Assembly: GCA_003990745.1 (NCBI GenBank)
Contig: RBNI01001464.1
Coordinates: 1-22,336, forward strand
DNA from: Jimgerdemannia flammicorona
Lineage: Eukaryota > Mucoromycota > Endogonomycetes > Endogonales > Endogonaceae
Direction: 5' to 3'
Length of the DNA stretch: 22,336 nt
Each line of letters opens with the position of its first letter. The first letter of the stretch is position 1. Made by a program: the position numbers and the translations under genes. This document shows, piece by piece, positions 1 to 10,660 of this stretch. The notes beneath the pieces were generated by a model. It worked only from the letters and a program-made list of their open reading frames with translations, searched no databases and was not told the DNA's origin.

Positions 1-1191
1 TAGCCGCGTAACTGTAGCCGCGTAACTGTAGCCGCGTAACTGTAGCCGCGTAACTGTAGCCGCGTAACTGTAGCCGCGTAACTGTAGCCGCGTAACCCTG
101 CGTAACAGTGGCCGCGTAACCGTGGCCGCGTAACCGTGGCAGCGTAACCATGGCCGCGTAACCGTAGCTGCGTAACCGTAGCCGCATAACCGTAGTCGCT
201 GCGTAACCGTAGCCGCGTAACCGTAGCCGCCGCGTAACCGTAGCCGCCGCGTAACCGTAGCCGCCGCGTAACCGTAGCCGCGTAACTGTAGCCTCGTTGC
301 GTAACCGTAGCCTCGTCGCGTAACCGTAAACGTAGTCTCGCCGCATAACTGTAGTCTCGCCGCGTAACCGTAGCCGCGTAACCGTAGCCGTGTAACCGTA
401 ACCGCATAACCGTAGCCACGTAACCGTAGCCGCGTAACTGTAGTCGCGTAACCGTAACCGTCGCCTCACCGTGCAACCGTAGCACCGTAGCCGCCGCGTA
501 ATCGAGCCGCGTAACCGTAGCCTCGCCGCCTCGCCACATAACCGTAGTCTCGCCGCGTAGTCTCGCCGCGTAACCATAGCCGCGTAACCGTAGCCGTGTA
601 ACCGTAGCCGCGTAACCGTAGCCGCGTAACCGTAGCTGCGTAACCGTAGCTATATACATAACCGTAGCCTCGCCGCGTAACCGTAACCGTCGCCTCACCG
701 TGCAACCGTAGCCTCGCCGCGTAACCGTAGCCGCCACGTAATCGTAGCCGCGCAACCGTAGCCGTGTAACCACAGCCTTGCCGCGTAACCGTAGCCTCGC
801 CACATAACCGTAGTCTCGCCGCGTAACCGTAACCGCGTAACCGTAGCCGCGTAACCGTAGCCGTGTAACCGTAGCCGCGTAACCGTAGCCTAGCCGCTCA
901 ACCGTAGCCGCGTAACCATAGCCGCGTAACCGTAGCCGCGTAACCGTAACTGCATAACCATAGCCCCGTAACTGTAGCCTCACCGCATAACAGTACCGCA
1001 GCCTCGCCACGTAACCGTAGCCGCGTAACTGTAGCCTCGCCATGTAACCGTAACCATAGCCTCGCCGCGTAACCGTAAACGTAGCCTCGTAGCCTCGCCA
1101 CATAATTGTAACCGTAGCTTCGCCGTATAACGGTAGCCTTTGCCCTGCAACCATAACAGTAGCCGCGTAACTGTGGCCTCACAGTGTAACA
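1..1191. repeat. 14-bp CpG-rich minisatellite, open at left edge
   Basis: The first seven units are perfect copies of TAGCCGCGTAACTG in head-to-tail order (about 1-98). Further right the unit drifts to CCGTAGCCGCGTAA with length variants made by adding or losing short GCC/TCG blocks. Substitutions are mostly transitions at CpG: GCCGCG becomes GCCACG, GCCGTG or GCCGCA. The array reaches the window edge, so its full length is unknown. Because 14 is not a multiple of three, every frame reads Tyr/Gly/Arg/Thr-rich nonsense; I see no gene. It is not a TTAGGG-type telomere repeat. Confidence 0.95.
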
Positions 1192-1364
1192 CAGAGAGAG
1201 AGAGGGAGAGAGGGCAAAATCTTGAACTCCGTGGATAATTGGAGGCGGAATAGCATTAGCAATTGAGGCGAAAAAAGCAGCCAAAGGAGAATATTGAGGT
1301 TGGAAAATAAACGCCACAATTCAAAAGCATACCTGATTTGTTAGATATTCTTCCTACTGAGCAG
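1192..1364. repeat. AG microsatellite and unique spacer in the satellite
   Basis: A short purine tract of AG and GGAG units (about 1193-1214) is followed by some 150 bp of ordinary sequence that interrupts the 14-bp satellite. On the - strand the spacer gives a short open frame, but it starts only at a non-ATG codon and runs straight into satellite, so I do not call a gene. Confidence 0.6.
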
Positions 1365-1470
1365 GACTGTAACAGTAGCTGTATAACCATAGCCCAAACC
1401 GTAGCCTTGCCGCACAACCGTAGCCTCGTCGCATAACCATAACTGTTATTGCTGTCAGATTGTGTAACCA
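1365..1470. repeat. displaced, decayed satellite units
   Basis: Recognisable but diverged units (GTAGCTGTATAACC, CCGTAGCCTTGCCGCACAA, CCGTAGCCTCGTCGCATAACC) resume after the spacer and then fade into AT-rich sequence. This marks the right limit of the minisatellite. Confidence 0.75.
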
Positions 1471-2154
1471 CACCGCTATAATCAGATAAGCCACATTTTG
1501 TGGCCAAAGCAATAACAATAAAATAAATTTCAAAAAATAAATTATATCAAATTGAAAAGCTAGCTAAAAATTCTGAAATTTTTAAGATATCTTTTATATT
1601 ATATATATTATGTATTACAACTTTAAAAATTAATTTATTTTAATTTTAACTTATATAATTTACTTTTTATTTTTATCTATTTATAGCTTTCCAATTATAT
1701 AATTAAAGTTAAAAATAATTAATATTATAAAATCATATTTTAAATAATAATTACTAATTAAAATTTCAGCTCAATATCTTTTATATTGAGTGAGTTATAA
1801 ATCTTTAAATATTAGTAATTTTTAACTGTTCCATTACTTATGGAAGCTAGCGTATATTTTGCCAGATATATATTGTGATGTGCAATACAAATATCAGATA
1901 CCCAGATGATGCGACCCTCATAGTTACCCTCATAGTTATCTAGTTGCTGCAGAAATTGTATAAATAGCACCAGATATCCAGATTAAGACAACTGAACCTC
2001 AAAGGTACTATACCTTGAATATACTGTATCCTGAGAGTATAGTGGAAGTTACACACCATATTTAGCCATACTACATATTCTATAATTAACCAGATAGTAA
2101 CTAGATAGTAATCAGATAGCAACTATAACTATATAAAATACCTCAGAGATAAGA
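1471..2154. other. AT-rich decayed DNA, no gene seen
   Basis: Very AT-rich sequence with short imperfect inverted repeats (for example TTTAATTTTAACTT near 1640 against AAGTTAAAAATAA near 1707) and a short local repeat built on AGATAGTAAC near 2090-2120. I see no coding signature, RNA gene or element end that can be supported. Confidence 0.5.
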
Positions 2155-2400
2155 GTGAATAAATCTCAGTCTGAAATACAAATCAAAGCAAAAGATAAGT
2201 CTGTCTACTATACTTCAAGGGATATGCCTACTAAAAGCCAATTGATCCAAGAAGGATTACAATACTTAGGAGAAATACCTGCTCTAAAATCACTACTAAG
2301 AGATTGTAAGCTTTGCTATTTCTACTCTAGTCTACTTTCTGATATAAAGAACAAGTCTGTTTTTCAAGAGAAGTTTATTTTTGGTTCACTTACTATATAA
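2155..2400 (+). pseudogene. unrecognised short frame, possible element relic
   Basis: An 81-codon frame opens at GTG, not ATG; the first in-frame ATG comes at roughly codon 24. The peptide is Lys/Ser-rich and contains GLQYLGEIPALKSLLRD. No family is recognised. Past its TAA, partly open stretches continue in shifting frames to about 3000, as expected if a longer gene had been broken by RIP and small indels. It could equally be chance. Function is unknown. Confidence 0.2.
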
Positions 2401-3527
2401 GTCTAAAGAATTCAAGAAATCTGCCAAGTTTGAGAGAAGAACTTTACTATTATTTGAAAAATCTACTATTCTCAGAGAGCCTGCTTTAAGAAATCTTGCC
2501 ACAAGTTAGTTTATCTGATACAACTTTACAGTAAAGCCAGTCTATCTGATATAACTCTATGCAAATGAAGCCAGTCTTTAATATAACTTATCCAGAATCT
2601 GCAATCTATACCATTTGAGTTATTTCTTAAAAGAATCTATATCATCTACTATTTTTAAGTTATCTAAGTTATTTGAGTCATCTGAGGTATCCAAAGTATC
2701 AAGTTATCTAATATTTCCAGAAGCCTGCTGATTTAGGAGAATCTATGCTAAATTAAGTTATCTGCCAGAAATTACATAAAGAAACCACTGAATTACCAGA
2801 CTATATCATATAAGAAAATCTGTCATACTATATAAAGATCATTATGCAAAGATTGCTACCACTCTAGAAGAAACCCACTAAATTTCCAGATCATCATACT
2901 ATACAAAGACTATCATTTGAAATTACTATTATACTCAAGAACTATCTCAATAAGAAAATTGCCAGAATTACTTATAGATATCTAGCTTTGACTATTGTAC
3001 CACTAAATACCAATAAGAATACCAGGAATCTTAGAATATTTTATTGCTTTTTAATAAAGTAACTAGGGACTCAAGCCAAACTATACTAACTCCCAATCTT
3101 GTAATTTATCTTTATTAAGTCAGATATATTACAATATAATATCTAAAGAAATAATATTAGCCAGAGCACTTTAATTTTACTTTCATATATATTATATTAA
3201 ATCTGATGATGATTATTACTAAGTAGTAATTTCAAGCTAACCAAAAGTCTAATTTAATATTTAAAGAATATAATCTCTAAAATTTCTAAATTTTGATTAG
3301 CTCAAAATTGCTACTCATTATATTTACAACTCAGCTTTATAGAAAGTTCTTTTTAATAACTAATATCTCTATTACCAAGTAGCAATTATAAATTCTGACT
3401 CTGTATTTTTATATATCAAATATTTTTTTAGATAATTATAGAGCTATATTATACTAAATATAAATAATATCTATATATATTATATTAGATAGATTATTTC
3501 AATTTTGCTAAAATCTTATCTTAAGTT
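2401..3527. other. decayed AT-rich DNA without a supported gene
   Basis: Composition rises slightly between 2400 and 3050 and three frames each show short open pieces separated by TAA, TAG and TGA, compatible with a mutated transposon gene, but no domain motif can be read. From about 3050 to 3527 the sequence is almost pure A/T with no structure I can name. Confidence 0.4.
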
Positions 3528-3563
3528 AAAAAAAAAAAAAAAAAAATCTTATCTCAACTTATT
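3510..3563. repeat. A19 tract between 16-bp direct repeats
   Basis: Nineteen consecutive A residues (3528-3546) lie between AAATCTTATCTTAAGTT on the left and AAATCTTATCTCAACTT on the right. The arrangement resembles a target-site duplication around a poly(A) tail with almost no cargo, as in an extremely 5'-truncated LINE insertion, but slippage in a chance duplication is possible. Confidence 0.45.
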
Positions 3564-3608
3564 ACTTAAATTAGACATATGACTATGTATCTAAGTATAT
3601 CTAAATAT

Positions 3609-5135
3609 TGTCACATAGTAGTTGCTGAGTCCTTCAAATACACCAGATTCTCTTCAAGATGTATCTCTTAGACTAACTCAAGTTTGTTATAAGCAAGTTC
3701 TTATTAGAGTGCCTTCCCAAGGTCTTATAGTCCTCAAACTTTTTATCTTTAAACTGTCTTGTTATCTCTTAGATTGCTTGCAAGAGATTGTATGTATTGC
3801 ACTGAGAAGAACTGACTTTATTTCAAAGGAAATAAGAGGAGTATTTATACAAAATATAATTCAGTAGTTACTAAGATATAAAGCTAAATATAAATTTCAA
3901 TAACTAAAATAAAATACCAGGACAGAAAAAACTGCTAAGTTCCAGGGTCAGTACTAATGGTTGTATAGGTTTAGAATGCTGGTATAATTCAGTGTTATAT
4001 CAGAATGCCAGTGCTGGCATTATTCAGTATAACTAAGAGATTTAGAGCAGAATGTTCAAGACTATAGGGGCTTCATCCTCATCATCACTGAAGGAGATGA
4101 GATCTGTGAATTCATCATCATCACATAGATTACATGTTTTGTATATTTTATGCATGTCACATGTCTTGCCTATGTTGCACAAGATGACATCATCACAGAT
4201 GATGTTATCACATTTGGCAGTAGTGGTGGTAGCAGCAGGAACAAGGAGATCTGGAGCTCTCTAGTCTATGAGGTTCTCTTCCACAAAATAGAAAACAAAT
4301 GTGGGGTCTTGAGGAGGTCTAACCTGGATACTTGGGCCTTGGAATACTGAGATCAATCCTTGCAGAAATTGATCTGGGTTGTTCTGAAGAATAGAATACC
4401 AAAAGTCTTCTACTTTATCATTATTGAGAGTAATAGTAGACTGGACTTCTGTAGCTACCCTGGCTTCTAGTGTATTGATATGGTGGGATGACAGGTCTCT
4501 GAAATCTGAGACTCTAATATACTCTAAGTTGGGGATTAACTATAGTGCATTCCTGAAGATCTGATAGATCTTCTTAGCTGTCCTTATTTCATGTATATCT
4601 ATGGGAGTGGCATCTTATAGCTCTTGAGTGCTGGCCTGTGGGAACTCCTGGCAGAGGAGGTTTTCTATTTTATACTCCTGCCATATTTGGAGGTATTCAG
4701 TAGCAATAGTGATCCTTGTTTCTATTTCATGATAGTAGAGGATATAGTAATAAGGGTCACCAGTACCTAGGTTAATACTAGGAGTCCTTCTTGAGTAGGT
4801 CTTTATGGCTCTTCTGATGTCTTGGAACATCCTTTCTTCAACTGAGATGCCTTGGTAGTTCCTTGACCTTGAGGTTTGGTGAGCAGCAGACATTTTGTTT
4901 GTAGTGAGTCTTTGAGCTATTTTGGGATTGGTGGGTCTTATTGGTTGCTGCTACTACAGTTCCTTGATTCTTCTTTTATATTCCTCAAGATACCCATACT
5001 GTAGTCACAATGACTCACAATTAGTCATCATTGCTTATCTTATATGCTATATAATCTTCTTGTGCTCCAATCTAGTGGCTTATAAAGAAAGACTGTCTCC
5101 TATACTGATGTCATCATTCTGGAGTCACTGTTATA
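3609..5135 (-). mobile_element. solo LTR of the dUTPase-bearing Gypsy family
   Basis: This 1527-bp block is a diverged copy of the LTRs at 7166-8729 and 15028-16554. On the + strand it starts TGTCACATAGTAG and ends CACTGTTATA, against TGTTACATAGTGG and CACTGTTACA in the 7166 copy. It is flanked by ATAT on both sides (3605-3608 and 5136-5139), a perfect 4-bp target duplication. No internal domain lies next to it, so it is a solo LTR left by recombination between two LTRs. Orientation is inferred from the paired copies, whose gag-pol is on the - strand. Confidence 0.85.
4042..4893 (-). pseudogene. LTR-internal reading frame, copy A
   Basis: From an ATG at 4893 a 283-codon frame runs to a TAA at 4042-4044, broken by in-frame TAA at 4615, TAG near the middle and a TAG late in the frame. 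The first 92 codons are fully open and start MSAAHQTSRSRNYQ. The middle holds a conserved stretch (VEDFWYSILQNNPDQFL); the tail is acidic (SFSDDEDEAP, ending VLNILL). Near the tail a run with several Cys and DDV/DDE motifs follows. The same frame occurs in both other LTR copies at the same place. I recognise no family. It lies wholly inside the LTR, in the same orientation as gag-pol, and does not run into gag. Confidence 0.6.
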
Positions 5136-5539
5136 ATATATATTATAAATAATTAATAGAATAATTATAAAGTATAGATTTATAAGAAATTGATTTCTGA
5201 TATAATAAGATATTTAAATGAACTGTAAGTATATATAATATAGTATGTTTTAATTTAATTGTGATTTTACAAATATTATATACTTTGTATTATTTTGAAC
5301 TATTAGCTCTTATAGCTAAGATTTTATAGAAAATAGAATATTCATTTGAGTAGTTGATAGAGTAGACAATATATCTAATAATGATGATATCTGATCAGTA
5401 GATATTGATGATAGCTTAGATAATAGCTTATATTGTTCAATTATATTATATTTTATAATATCTGTTAAAGATATAAGACTAATAACTAAGTATTAGCTAG
5501 TATACTATAGTCACTATCAATTTTCATCCAAAATTAAGA
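5136..5539. other. AT-rich flank of decayed chromovirus
   Basis: Highly AT-rich. It presumably holds the mutated upstream part of the integrase gene that is readable from about 5500, but I cannot identify zinc-binding residues or a reverse transcriptase here. The solo LTR may have landed inside or next to this older element. Confidence 0.4.
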
Positions 5540-6590
5540 CTATATTGAAATAGACTTTATTGTCTAGTTGTCAAAAATTAAGAAGGAAAGAGATGTAATT
5601 ATAGTCTTCATTGATTGTCTCAGTAAATAGGTTTACTTTGTTATAATAACTACTACTATAATAGTATCAGAAATAGTACAGCTATTTATTAATAATATAT
5701 TCTATCTTTATAGACTACTATCTACAATTATCTCAGACTAAGATACAAAATTTACAAGTAACTTTTGGTAAGTACTCTTTAAGAGTCTAGGAGTGTAACT
5801 GAAAATATCTATAGCATATTACCTACAAACAGATGGCTAGACAGATAGAACTAATCAAACTCTAAAATAAATACTTAATATCTATTATAGCTATAAGCAA
5901 AATGATTCAGATAAAAAATTAACTCTAACTGAATTCATATACAATAATAGCTTAAGTACAAGTATTAAGATAACACTATTTTATCTGAACTATGGATAAT
6001 ATCTATAAACTCTCATAGTTGCTACTCAAACTATAGTATCAGCTATATAAGAAATCACTAATACTATATAAAGTAATATCTAGCAAGTATAAGATACTCT
6101 CATAAAGGCATAAAGAATATAAGTAGTATATACTAATAAAAATAAAGAGAAGTTATTTATAAAAAAAGAGAATAAGTATTACTCAGTATTTAGTATCTGA
6201 CTCTGAACAACATAGATTTCAAAAAGAAGCTTAGACTCTATTATATTAGACTATTTAAGATTCTTAAAAAATATAGGCCTATTGTATATAAGTTGGACCT
6301 TTTAGCAATACTAGAGAGAATTTATCCAGTGTTTTATATATCTTAACTTCAGTTATATACCCTGAATACCTTTAAGAAAAGAACCATACTATCTCTAGAT
6401 CTAGTAATTATTGATCAGTAACTAGAATATAAAGTAGACCATATCCTGGATTATAAGGATTACTAATTCAGATGAGCTGCTAAGCCCATCTGATACTATC
6501 TTGTAAAATAGAAAGGATATTCTGAGTATAATACTATCTGGAAAAAAGAAGATAATATTTTGCCAAATACAAAAAAAAAGCAGTAATCCA
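5540..6590 (+). pseudogene. RIP-mutated Ty3/Gypsy chromovirus integrase and chromodomain
   Basis: The + strand reads, across many stops, DYIEIDFIVQL (start of the integrase catalytic core with the first Asp), IISD*DTKFTSNFW (second Asp), a degraded stretch where the TDGQTERxN catalytic-Glu motif is expected, and then an ordered C-terminal region. Near 6425-6580 a chromodomain is legible: EYKVDHILDYKDY, YYLVK*KGYSEYNTIW and KKEDNILP. Such domains bind methylated histone H3 and target chromoviruses to heterochromatin. Stops sit where Trp, Gln or Arg codons are expected. This element has the opposite orientation to the main retrotransposon and is more decayed, so it is a different and probably older insertion. 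Confidence 0.8.
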
Positions 6591-7165
6591 ATACAGATAT
6601 CTAGTATAATAAAAATTCTAATGAAATTTCCAAAAGATAGTCATACTTCTAATGAAGAGAAATATAAATATTCTGAAATAATCTCATATAAATAATCTAT
6701 CTCCAACTTAAGTATCTAGAAATACCACTGAGAATAAACCAAGAACAGAATTGTTGCTGCTGATCTTATAGCTATTGAATATAATGAAATTCTACTAAAC
6801 TATCTTCTGTCAATATATAAATCTTTAGAGATTCTCAGATCTAAATAAAGTCCAATAATATTTTAGAAAGATTCAATATTTCCAGACTTTCTATTATTAA
6901 TAAAAATTAAAGGAGTACTATAAGATAAAATATCTTATTTATTAATAAGTTACTCTCAGTACTACCAAATAATAAGTCTGCCTTTTTATTGATAACTATC
7001 TATATTGTTGCTAAAAGACTCTATGTCTTTTTCAATACCCAACTCTAAGTTCTTGACTATCTTTATAGAATATCTCTCAAAAATATTATTAATTTAAGTG
7101 ATGAATAATAGAGTAATATTGTTTTTCAAGTGGTCTAGTATACTACTCTTCAGTTTGATGAGTAT
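6591..7165. other. decayed AT-rich DNA downstream of chromodomain
   Basis: Likely the 3' part of the chromovirus relic (end of pol and perhaps its LTR), but no terminal repeat, polypurine tract or open frame can be supported. It ends at the 4-bp GTAT that precedes the next LTR. Confidence 0.4.
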
Positions 7166-8729
7166 TGTTACATAGTGGTCACTGAGTCCTTCAAATATGT
7201 CAGATTCTCTTCAAGGTATATCTCTTAGACTAACTCAAGTTTGTTATAAGTAAGTTCTTATTGAAGTGCCTTTCCAAGGTCTTATAGTCCTCAAACTTCT
7301 TATCTTTAAACTGTCTTATTATCTCTTAGATTGCTTATATGAAATTGAGGGTAAGTGAGCTGAAACTAACTTTATTTCAAAGAGGTATTTATATAAAATA
7401 TAATTTAATAGTTGCTAAGATATAAAGCTAAATATAAATTCCAATAATCAAATAAAATACTGGAATACAGAAAACTACAGTTGTCAGTACAGATTCCAGT
7501 ATTAGTACAAATGGTTGTATAAGTTCAGGGTACTGATAGAATTTAGTAGTACAGAAAAAGAATGCTAGAAGAATTCTGAGTTACATAAGATCAGAATGCC
7601 AGTAGAAGGATTAACTGTTATATAGAAAAAGGATACTGACAGAATTCAGTATTACCAAGAACTTTAAAGGAAAATATTCAGAACTATGGAGGTTTCATCC
7701 TCATCATTGCTGAAGGAGATGAGATCTACAAATATTTTATTCATCTCATCATATAGGTTATATATTTTACATATGTTACATAGGATAATATCATCACTGA
7801 TGATGTCATCACTGATGATGTCATCATATTTGGTAGTGGCAGAGACTCTCCAATCTATGACATTCTCTTCCACAAAATAAGGAACAAATGTGGAATCTTG
7901 GGGAGGTCTAATCTGAATGCTGGAACCTTGGAATGCTGAGATCAATCCTTACAGAAACTAATCTGGGTTGTCCTGGAGGATAGGATACCAGAACTCTTCT
8001 ACCTCATCACTATTGAGGGTAATAGTAAACTAGACCTCTGTAGCTACTATGGCTTTTAGTACATTGATATGACAGGCTAATATATCTTTGAAGTCTGAGA
8101 CTCTAGTATACTCCAAGTTGGGGATTGTCTATGGTATATACCTGAAGATCTGATAAATCTTCTTAGCTATTCTTATTTTATATATATCTATAAGAGTGGT
8201 ATCTTATAGCTCTTGAGAGCTGGTTTGAGGAAATTCCCAGTAGAGGAGGTTTTCTATTACCATATCTAGGGGCATTTGATAGTAATAGTGATTCTTGTTT
8301 CCATTTTGTAGTAGTAGAGAATATAATAATAAGAGTCACTAGTACCTAGGTTGACACTAAGAGTTCTTGTAGTGTGGGTCCTTATGGCTCTTTGGATGTC
8401 TTGGAACATCCTTTTCTGGACTAGGGGGCCTTAGTGGTTCCTTGATCTTGAGATTTAGCAAGCAGCAGGTATTTTGTTTGTAATAAGTCTTTAAGCTATT
8501 TCAGAATTAGTGAGTCTTGTTAAGTTGCTACTACTGTGGTTCCTTGATCCTTCTTTTATATTCCTTGAGATGTCTGTATTGTGGTTCCAATGACTTACAG
8601 TTAGTTATCATTACTCATTTTATAGTCTGGGTGAGTCATGCTATATGATCTTCTTGTACTCTAATCTGGTGGCTTGTAAGGAAAGGCTGTCTCTTGTGCT
8701 GATATCATCATTCTGAGGTCACTGTTACA
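7166..8729 (-). repeat. 3' LTR (copy B)
   Basis: 1564 bp, + strand start TGTTACATAGTGGTCACTGAG and end CTGAGGTCACTGTTACA. The ends are partly inverted (GTCACTGAG near the left end, CAGTGACCTCAG on the opposite strand at the right). In coding orientation the LTR begins TGTAACAGTGACC directly after the polypurine tract. It carries a decayed copy of the LTR reading frame. Confidence 0.88.
7664..8472 (-). pseudogene. LTR-internal reading frame, copy B
   Basis: Third copy of the LTR frame. The ATG of copies A and C is ATA here (8470-8472), a G-to-A change. The last 93 codons (7664-7945) are open and contain RPPQDSTFVPYFVEENVIDW and the acidic end SFSNDEDET. Its length from the mutated start is not a multiple of three, so at least one indel is present. 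It carries an extra DDIIS repeat unit from a 15-bp tandem duplication near 7797-7830. The two internal stops seen in copies A and C are also present. Confidence 0.55.
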
Positions 8730-8739
8730 TCTTTCTCCT
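8730..8739 (-). other. polypurine tract
   Basis: On the - strand AGGAGAAAGA abuts the LTR start TGTAACAG exactly, as expected for the RNase H-resistant primer of plus-strand synthesis in LTR retrotransposons. It independently supports the - strand orientation and the 3' LTR boundary. Confidence 0.8.
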
Positions 8740-9065
8740 AAAATAAGGATCTTCTTGAACATCCTTATTCATTGGTCTAGTCCTGAAAAATTTGCTGATC
8801 CCATAACCTCTGGCAGAAGGTCAAAAAGTAGTATTTATGGGCTAGCATCTTTCTTATATATTTTGGCATAATGGTGAAGAGTTGCTCCCTTTATATAGAG
8901 CAAGGGCCTGATTCTGATCTTGACTAATCAGTTGATGGTTTGAACTCCTCTGACTTTGAAAGTCTCATAGATGAGTAGTTACTGGTACTGTATCCCTTAG
9001 AGAATGGTCCAGATAGATTGCCTATTGGTCATGGGACATGCTGTTATGATTCATAAACTAGAACC

Positions 9066-10065
9066 TTACAGGCAGTCATCACATTTTGCTTCTCTTGTAC
9101 ATATAGGTTCATGGTACTTCTTGAGTCTGTTTCTGTATACTATGGTAGACAGTATGATCTCTGAGAGTTTTTTAAGCCAGAAGGTAGTTCTCTTGATATC
9201 TTGTATATAGAAGAGTCCTTTCCATTTGGGCTCCAGTTTTTGTAACCATGAGGCTTCTACCATATTTTAATATAGTAAGACCTTTTCTCTAATTTGGATA
9301 AGTTCTAGGATCTTGTGATTCTTTTCTATATTCTTTCTTATTAGTGCTTATGACTTGATGATGTAATCTTCAGTCTTCTTCCTGATTTGGTATAGTCTCT
9401 AAATTTCTGAGTCAACCTGTCTCTAAGTTAGGTCTAGATTTATAGCTGAGGTTCCATTGGAATCTTCTTCTCCAAAGAGTAGTTCTCTTGGGGTAAAGTG
9501 TATACTCTATGACTATATATCTTGTAGAACAGAGAGGGCAGTTGGGAGATAGTTATCCCAATTCTCATATACGTATATCTGAGATCTTTGCCAGGATATT
9601 CTTGAGAGTCTTGTTGATTCTCTCTGTCTGTTAATTTTTTTGAGAGTAGTATGTAGTAGTCTTGATGTGCTGAATCTTGTATTTCTGATACATTATCTCA
9701 TGAAATCTATTGATAAATTCTGTACCACAGTCTGTGGTGATTTGCTTTGGTGTCTTGTGGCAGATGATTTCTCAGTACAAGAAGTTAGCTATAGAGAAAG
9801 CATTGGCTTCTTATAATGCTCCTGCTTTTATCTATTTGGTAAAGAGGTCTACAATAACTATAATGTAGCAGTTTCCTAATAGTATTACTGGTAGTGGCCC
9901 AATGATATCCATTGCAATGTGGTGGAAGGAGATAAACTCAATTCTTGATGACCCAAGTACCTGGTCTTGCTAATCTTGTTTCTGTTTTTGGTATTTATCA
10001 CACTCTTTGACAAATTGGTACAGGTCTTCTTCCATCTTGGGCCACCACATAGTTCTTCTTGCCTT
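9066..10065 (-). pseudogene. integrase (pol C-terminus) of the main element
   Basis: Inserts the cDNA copy into the genome. Downstream of the MITE the frame reads RRTMWWPKMEEDLYQF and ECDKYQKQK; the second Cys of the zinc-binding CX2C is Tyr, a TGT-to-TAT change. The catalytic triad is legible: Asp at 9907-9909 (MDIIGPLP), Asp at 9730-9732 (TTDCGTEF) and Glu at 9622-9624 (QTERINKTL). The last two are separated by exactly 35 codons, the DD35E spacing. KLEPKWKGLFYIQDI (about 9190-9240) matches the GPF/Y C-terminal module, followed by NRLKKYHEP. I see no chromodomain. In-frame stops break it. The N-terminal zinc-binding half lies beyond the MITE at 10661-10790. Confidence 0.88.
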
Positions 10066-10073
10066 ATTATATA

Positions 10074-10660
10074 TAGTGCTCTGAACGAGTCAATCCGGAT
10101 AGGATTCAGATGGATTCGAATCCCATCCAGATCAACTCGGATTGGATTCAAATCCCATCCGGATGGATTCGAATCAACCATTGTTTTGATTTCCAAATTG
10201 GACAATTAAATGTTTACATCAATAACTCGATGAATAATCATCCAAATTTGATGATCTTAGTGTCATTTAAAAGCCCTTAATAAGGCCTTTCTAATGATAT
10301 CAAGAACATTAAAATCGGATTACGCGTTGCCGATATATTAAGGAAAACATTCTATTTGACGAAATTTCCAAAATCGGCAAATCGAAGAATTTCCAAAATC
10401 GGCAATTCAGACGGTTTCCTTCATAACTCGGCAACGCGTGATTGTATTTCAATGTTCTTGGTATCATTAGATAGGCCTTATTAAGGGCTTTCAAATGACA
10501 CCAAGATCATCAAATTTGGATGATTATTAATTGAGTTATTGATGTAAACATTTAATTATCTAATTTGGAAATCAAAACAATGGTTGATTCGAATCCATCC
10601 GGATGGGATTCGAATCAATCCGAATCCAATCCGGATTAAATTGACTCGTTAGGAGCACTA
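10074..10660. mobile_element. 587-bp hAT-type foldback MITE
   Basis: Two arms of roughly 260 bp form a near-complete inverted repeat, with ends TAGTGCTC and GAGCACTA. Perfect 8-bp target duplications ATTATATA flank it (10066-10073 and 10661-10668). Eight-base duplications and TAGNG-type ends are typical of the hAT superfamily. There is no transposase, so it depends on one in trans. The centre (about 10358-10405) has two direct copies of AATTTCCAAAATCGGCAA, and the arms hold repeated GATTCGAATCCCATCC-like motifs. It retains many CpG sites, unlike the host element. It splits the integrase zinc-binding domain. Confidence 0.88.

Noticed and set aside
1..1191. CRISPR array or telomere
   Set aside because: Units are contiguous with no unique spacers, and the unit is not a telomeric TTAGGG-type repeat; the host is a eukaryote.
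466..1507. Several open frames (60-140 codons) in the satellite
   Set aside because: They are Tyr/Gly/Arg/Thr repeats produced by a 14-bp unit read in different frames, mostly without ATG starts and without any domain.
9967..10494. Open frames across the MITE
   Set aside because: They run through the inverted arms and have no transposase motif; the mirrored frames on both strands result from the palindrome.
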